From Planctomycetaceae bacterium (GTDB lineage: Bacteria > Planctomycetota > UBA1135 > GCA-002686595), in NCBI GenBank assembly GCA_013360535.1, contig JABWBL010000167.1, forward strand, positions 1-7,206: a stretch of 7,206 nt of DNA, given 5' to 3'. The position numbers and the translations under genes are program-made. The notes beneath the pieces were generated by a model. The model was given only the letters and a program-made list of their open reading frames with translations, was not told the DNA's origin and did no database searches. Below, piece after piece: positions 3,979 to 7,206 of this stretch; the first letter of the stretch is position 1, and the number at the start of each line of letters is the position of its first letter.

Positions 3979-6791
3979 AGCCCACCGATCCCGCAGACCT
4001 CCCGCGCGACGACTCCGACGCGTCGGAGCACGCCGAGCAGCCCCAGGCTCCCGGTGTCGAACCGCAGGCCGAAAACGCGCCGCCTCTCACCGAGCAGCCC
4101 GCTCCTTCGAAGGCGCCCACCAACGCCGAGATCGCCGAACGAATGCTGGCGGGTCTCCCCGGTCGCTTCGTTCCTGGCCCCGGCGAAACAGCCTCGGCCG
4201 AGAAGGGGCCGAACAGCCTGTGGGCCGGCCTCGAGAGCGCGCAGAAGCTTGCCAAGCTGCTCTTCTTCGAGCCCGGCGTTGTGGTCGAGGTGCGCGCGGT
4301 CAACAGCAAGGGCTACGCCGGCAGAATCGCCTCGGGTTACTTCGACACGCCGCTCAAGTTCCTGCAGGCGGTCGCGCAGCGCGATGGCACTTTCGATGGC
4401 CTGTACGCGACGCTCAACAGGGTCAACCCAGAGCTCATCGCGCGTGCCGTCAATCGCGTCAAGGACCGCGCGTTGGTCACCACGTCCGACAGCGACATCA
4501 CCGAACGGCGCTGGTGCCTGATCGACGTCGACCCGGTGCGTCCCTCGGGCATCTCGTCGACCGACGAGGAGCACGCGCACGCGCTCGAAGTGTCGGCCGC
4601 GATCGCCGACGAGCTCACCGAGCTCGGTTGGCCCGCCCCCGTGCGCGCGGACAGCGGCAACGGCGGCCACCTGCTCTACCGCCTCGGCGAAGGCTGCGAC
4701 GACGGCGCGCTGCTCGAGCGCTGCCTCAAGGCCCTCGCGATGCAGTTCGACTCCGAGCAGTCGATCGTGGACACGTCGGTCACCAAGCGTGCCCAGATCT
4801 CGAAGCTCTACGGATCGATGGCGTGCAAGGGCGACTCCACCGCAGAGCGCCCGCACCGCCGTTCCGCGATCCTGGACATGCCGGACGAACTCGTTCCGGT
4901 AACGCGTGAGCAGCTCGAAGCGCTGGCGGGGCGGTTGCCTTCCGATCGCGACCGCGCGCCGCGTTACGCAGCCTCGACGAGCGGCGGTCGGCAACATGAC
5001 GTTCCCGCGATGCTCGCGAGCGCTGGGCTTTCGGTGCTCCGCCAAGGCCCTTGGGATGGCAAGTACCGGTGGGTGCTCGACACCTGCCCTTGGAACCCGA
5101 GCCACGGGCCGGGCAAGGCGTGGGTGGCGCGGTTCCCAAGCGGCGCGATGGCCGCGGGCTGCCTGCACAGCGGCTGCGCGGGGCGCGGATGGGCGGACCT
5201 CAAGTCGCTGATCTACCCCTCGACGAAGGCGGCGTCCGCCAGCGCTGGCGCGTCTTCGGCGGACTCGGCGGGCACCCCCGCGGTCCCTGCGAACGTCGAC
5301 GCCGCGGCAGCGGCGCTCTCCGATTGGGGCGAGCAGGATGGGCAGGAGTACGCGCAAGCATCGACCGCCGTGCCGGCGCGCGACGTCGTGTCACAGGAAG
5401 CGGCGGAACCGCGCATACGCAGGCGGGGCGAATTCCGAGTCGGCGACCTCGTCAGCCCAAGCGATCGCGAGAACCAAGGAGAGGTCACCGGCTTCGAGGA
5501 CGGCTGGATCTGGGTGTACTTCCTGAACTCGGATACGGGCCACTCGGCCAACAAGCGCTTCCTTCCTGCGCAGCTCAAGCTGCTTCGGCCGGTCGAGGAG
5601 CACACGGTGATCCGCGTCCTTTCGACCCAGGACGTCCTCGACTTCGTCCTGCAGCCGTGGCTGATCGACGGCGTGCTGAAGCAGGGCGAGCTCAGCGTGA
5701 TGTTCGGCACGCCCGGCGCTGGCAAGTCGATGGTCGCGCTCGACATGGCGCTGTGCATCACGCAGGGCCGCCCCTGGAACGGGCACGAGACCGCTGTCGG
5801 GCCTGTGGTCTACATCGCGGCCGAGGGCCAGGGCGGGGTCAAGCTGCGCATGCTCGCGTGGAACGAAGGCAGGCGGCCGGACTGCAGCACCGACGAGTGG
5901 CAGCGGTTCAAGGTGATCGCCGAGGCCGTGCAGCTCGTGGGCGAGGACCTCGGGGTGTTGGTCGAAGCGGTCGGGAGGTACGCCAAGGGCGCGAAGCTCG
6001 TGATCGTCGACACGCTGGCGCGCACGGCGCTGGGGCTCGAGGAGAACTCCGCCAAGGACATGGGCAAGTACGTGCACGCCGCGGACCAGCTGCGCAAGCA
6101 CACCAAGGCCGCAGTGATGGTCGTGCACCACTCGGCGAAGCCGAAGGACGACCAACCGCTGACGAGCCGCGGCAGCTCAGCCATCAAAGGCGGCGTCGAC
6201 ACGGAGATCGCGGTGACCAAGGAGGAGAGCGGCCACGTCATGGTCGCCTGCGCGAAGCAGAAGGACGCGCCCGACTTCGACGCGATGTTGATGCACATGG
6301 AGTCGATCGACCTGTCGGAGGTCGCGCAGACACCGGGTCTGACGGGCGGGCGCGTCGTGTACGTGGGGCCAGCGGCGGAACCCGAGAAGGACGGGAAGCG
6401 CGAGAAACGCGGCAAGTCCCGACCCCGAACGTCGACTCAGTCGGAACAGGCGCTCCTCGACACGTTCGAGAATTCGTTCCGCGGCAAATGGGTTTCGGTG
6501 AACAAGCTCCTGCCCGCAAGCCGCATTCCGAGGTCGACGTTCTACAGGGTACTTCAGCGGTTGGTCGAGCGCGGGGTGGTCGAAGAACAGACAGTTGGAA
6601 ATCGAATTGAGTACCGCCCCAAGACTACGAGTCTCATGTCTCAGTCTCAGTCAGTTTCACCCAGTCCCACGGGTTCGGCGGCCCCCTCGATCCCCCGCGT
6701 CTCACCCGTCCCCACCCCTTTAGGGGGTGGGACGGTGAGACGGGACCGGGGGATGGGCGACGTCTCCGCCGAAAGCGAGGTGGGACAGTGA
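3975..6791 (+). CDS. Primase-polymerase / RepA-like helicase fusion replication protein
   Basis: 938-aa replication protein. Residues 1-60 are an acidic Pro/Ala-rich tail. A prim-pol (AEP) domain spans ~83-320: LIDVDP (D184, D186, metal binding), DSGNGGHLLY (S227, H232) and IVDTSV with D266. These are followed by KLYGSMACKGDS and ERPHRRS, usual in this family. A Cys/His cluster follows (C371-PWNPS-H377 and C396-LHSG-C401), perhaps zinc-binding. An Ala/Ser linker leads to a small beta-rich insert (487-539; RVGDLVSPSD...VTGFEDGWIWVYF). A RecA-fold helicase covers ~550-790: Walker A GTPGAGKS (578-585), Walker B LVIVDT (675-680), VVHHSAK (716-722) and RGSSAIKGGVD. The C-terminus has a winged-helix segment (~823-885, PRSTFYRVLQRLVERGVVEE) and then a Ser/Pro-rich tail. 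The start overlaps the previous stop (ATGA). The protein would prime and unwind element DNA. Neither domain lacks a key residue that I can identify. Confidence 0.88.
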   Translation: MKPTDPADLPRDDSDASEHAEQPQAPGVEPQAENAPPLTEQPAPSKAPTNAEIAERMLAGLPGRFVPGPGETASAEKGPNSLWAGLESAQKLAKLLFFEPGVVVEVRAVNSKGYAGRIASGYFDTPLKFLQAVAQRDGTFDGLYATLNRVNPELIARAVNRVKDRALVTTSDSDITERRWCLIDVDPVRPSGISSTDEEHAHALEVSAAIADELTELGWPAPVRADSGNGGHLLYRLGEGCDDGALLERCLKALAMQFDSEQSIVDTSVTKRAQISKLYGSMACKGDSTAERPHRRSAILDMPDELVPVTREQLEALAGRLPSDRDRAPRYAASTSGGRQHDVPAMLASAGLSVLRQGPWDGKYRWVLDTCPWNPSHGPGKAWVARFPSGAMAAGCLHSGCAGRGWADLKSLIYPSTKAASASAGASSADSAGTPAVPANVDAAAAALSDWGEQDGQEYAQASTAVPARDVVSQEAAEPRIRRRGEFRVGDLVSPSDRENQGEVTGFEDGWIWVYFLNSDTGHSANKRFLPAQLKLLRPVEEHTVIRVLSTQDVLDFVLQPWLIDGVLKQGELSVMFGTPGAGKSMVALDMALCITQGRPWNGHETAVGPVVYIAAEGQGGVKLRMLAWNEGRRPDCSTDEWQRFKVIAEAVQLVGEDLGVLVEAVGRYAKGAKLVIVDTLARTALGLEENSAKDMGKYVHAADQLRKHTKAAVMVVHHSAKPKDDQPLTSRGSSAIKGGVDTEIAVTKEESGHVMVACAKQKDAPDFDAMLMHMESIDLSEVAQTPGLTGGRVVYVGPAAEPEKDGKREKRGKSRPRTSTQSEQALLDTFENSFRGKWVSVNKLLPASRIPRSTFYRVLQRLVERGVVEEQTVGNRIEYRPKTTSLMSQSQSVSPSPTGSAAPSIPRVSPVPTPLGGGTVRRDRGMGDVSAESEVGQ
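6631..6649 (+). repeat. GTCTCA direct repeats
   Basis: GTCTCA occurs at 6631-6636, 6638-6643 and 6644-6649, followed by a partial GTCA. A fourth copy begins the hairpin arm at 6699-6704, with the reverse complement TGAGAC at 6736-6741. The repeats lie inside the Ser/Pro-rich C-terminal tail of the primase-helicase gene, where the protein sequence looks poorly constrained. They may be protein-binding sites. Confidence 0.5.
6657..6791. repeat. Iteron-like GTGGGAC..GTGA elements in both orientations
   Basis: Four related 12-14 base elements. On the minus strand: 6657-6670 (TCACCCAGTCCCAC) and 6702-6715 (TCACCCGTCCCCAC). On the plus strand: 6727-6738 (GTGGGACGGTGA) and 6780-6791 (GTGGGACAGTGA). 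The two plus copies match at 11 of 12 positions. The last copy carries both the primase stop codon and the possible GTG start of the next gene. Oppositely oriented clustered repeats beside a replication gene are the pattern of origin or initiator-binding regions; that function is inferred, not shown. Confidence 0.5.
6699..6741 (+). repeat. Bulged GC-rich hairpin
   Basis: The arms 6699-6718 and 6723-6741 can form 18 base pairs with a TTTA loop (6719-6722) and three single-base bulges (C6705, C6710, G6727). A further 7 bp (TCCCCCG 6691-6697 with CGGGGGA 6747-6753) could extend it. There is no downstream T-tract, so it does not look like a standard intrinsic terminator. It lies within the 3' end of the primase-helicase coding region and contains two of the repeated elements in inverted orientation. 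It could act on replication, on RNA stability or on translation of the next gene. Confidence 0.6.
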
Positions 6792-7206
6792 ACGCGAACA
6801 CGAATGCGCGTGCGGTTGTTGGTGCGAACGAACGTGCCGCTGCGAGCGAGCAGCGCTGGAGGAACTTCATGCAGAATCGAATCTCCGACTTCCAATTCCT
6901 GCGCTCGGTGTTGCGATTCACGATCGCGCGATCGATTCGCTCGACGGCATTCGCAATCCATCGAGTCGCTCGTCGCGTCGCACCACGCGTCGTGCGCGAG
7001 CTCGCCCTCGACGCGCTCGAGCCGCGCGCTGGCGAGCAGCCGACGGGTCACTCGATCGACGCGCTGCTCGTGCACGCGATCGAGACCGACACGCGCCTCC
7101 TGTTCTTCCGCGAGGACGTGATCGTTTTCGCGGGCGAGCGCTGCAGCCTCGACACGCTCCCCGCGTTCAAGGCCGCCCGGCCCGAGCTCGCCGCGCGCAT
7201 CGCGGA
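6788..7206 (+). CDS. Unrecognised protein, 3'-truncated by window edge
   Basis: An open frame of 139 codons runs to the window end without a stop. Two starts compete. GTG 6788 overlaps the upstream stop as GTGA and has GAGG (6777-6780) seven bases before it. ATG 6869, in the same frame, has GGAGGA (6858-6863) five bases before it. I list the longer form; the true gene may begin at 6869. The N-terminal stretch is Asn/Ala-rich. It is followed by an Arg-rich, probably helical region (about residues 40-75) and then a more ordinary globular-looking part (DALLVHAIETDTRLLFFRED...VFAGERCSL). From about 6990 the third positions are almost all G or C, which strongly supports coding. I recognise no family or motif. 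Its placement suggests co-transcription with the replication gene. Confidence 0.75.
   Translation, partial: MNANTNARAVVGANERAAASEQRWRNFMQNRISDFQFLRSVLRFTIARSIRSTAFAIHRVARRVAPRVVRELALDALEPRAGEQPTGHSIDALLVHAIETDTRLLFFREDVIVFAGERCSLDTLPAFKAARPELAARIA
6858..6863 (+). promoter_or_regulatory. Shine-Dalgarno for the alternative start at 6869
   Basis: GGAGGA five bases before an in-frame ATG at 6869 is the strongest ribosome-binding sequence near the 5' end of the last gene. It competes with the GTG start at 6788. Confidence 0.45.

Larger units (their letters stand above)
1..7206 (+). mobile_element. Phage-type element fragment (packaging plus replication modules)
   Basis: A terminase pair, a phage-type solo methylase, an excisionase-like HTH and a prim-pol/helicase on one strand indicate a prophage, phage or phage-related satellite. 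Neither boundary is visible: genes run off both ends and no attachment site, tRNA or integrase is present. Structural genes are absent from this stretch, so an intact phage cannot be claimed. Confidence 0.6.

Noticed and set aside
3746..4909. 387-codon plus-strand frame across the small HTH gene and primase N-terminus
   Set aside because: Arg/Ala-rich shadow frame. The excisionase-like fold and the AEP motifs are in the two other frames.
3867..5357. Long (496-codon) open frame on the minus strand
   Set aside because: It lies opposite the prim-pol gene, whose motifs are all in the plus frame. Its translation is Arg/Ala-rich with no recognisable domain, as expected for an antisense shadow in high-GC DNA.
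5051..6610. 519-codon plus-strand frame overlapping the helicase half
   Set aside because: The translation is dominated by Arg, Gly and Ala and shows no motif. The Walker A, Walker B and winged-helix motifs are in the other frame.
6699..6741. Hairpin as an intrinsic transcription terminator
   Set aside because: The stem is strong, but no T-tract follows on either strand and it lies inside coding sequence just before another gene.
6631..6791. CRISPR array
   Set aside because: The repeats are only 6-14 bases, occur in both orientations and are not separated by regular spacers.

Overview
The window reads as a piece of a tailed-phage-type genome, either a prophage or a related phage or satellite element, in a high-GC bacterium. 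Every supported gene lies on the plus strand and they are tightly packed. Most genes have strongly G/C-biased third positions: bases 5101-5160, for example, count 48/60 G+C. The codon style (GCG, CGC, CTC, GAG, GTC) fits Myxococcota-like deltaproteobacteria or another high-GC lineage. This is an impression, not a taxonomic assignment.

Layout. (1) Bases 1-2463 are a modification and packaging module: the 3' part of a beta-class DNA methyltransferase, a probable terminase small subunit and a terminase large subunit. They are joined by a 4-base ATGA overlap and a 14-base overlap. (2) Bases 2464-2595 are a short spacer. It is followed by an unrecognised 353-aa protein (2596-3657) whose C-terminus resembles a sigma-70 region 4 helix-turn-helix. 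(3) Bases 3658-3729 are a second short spacer with a small palindrome. (4) Bases 3730-6791 are a replication module: a small excisionase/MerR-like DNA-binding protein overlapping by ATGA a 938-aa fusion. The fusion carries an archaeo-eukaryotic-type primase-polymerase domain, a Cys/His cluster, a small beta-rich insert, a RepA-like hexameric helicase domain and a C-terminal winged helix. (5) From 6788 to the end there is an unrecognised GTG- or ATG-initiated gene that runs off the window. Its possible GTG start overlaps the primase stop as GTGA.

The methyltransferase probably marks the element's DNA. TerS and TerL would recognise and pump DNA into capsids. The small HTH protein probably regulates excision or replication, and the prim-pol/helicase would prime and unwind DNA. 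No portal, capsid, tail, lysis or integrase gene is visible. The direct step from terL to a replication module is therefore the main architectural oddity.

The strongest non-coding signal is at 6631-6791. A GC-rich bulged hairpin, repeated GTCTCA units and four copies of a GTGGGAC-plus-GTGA-like element in both orientations overlap the 3' end of the primase-helicase gene. They could be an origin, a protein-binding site or a regulatory site.
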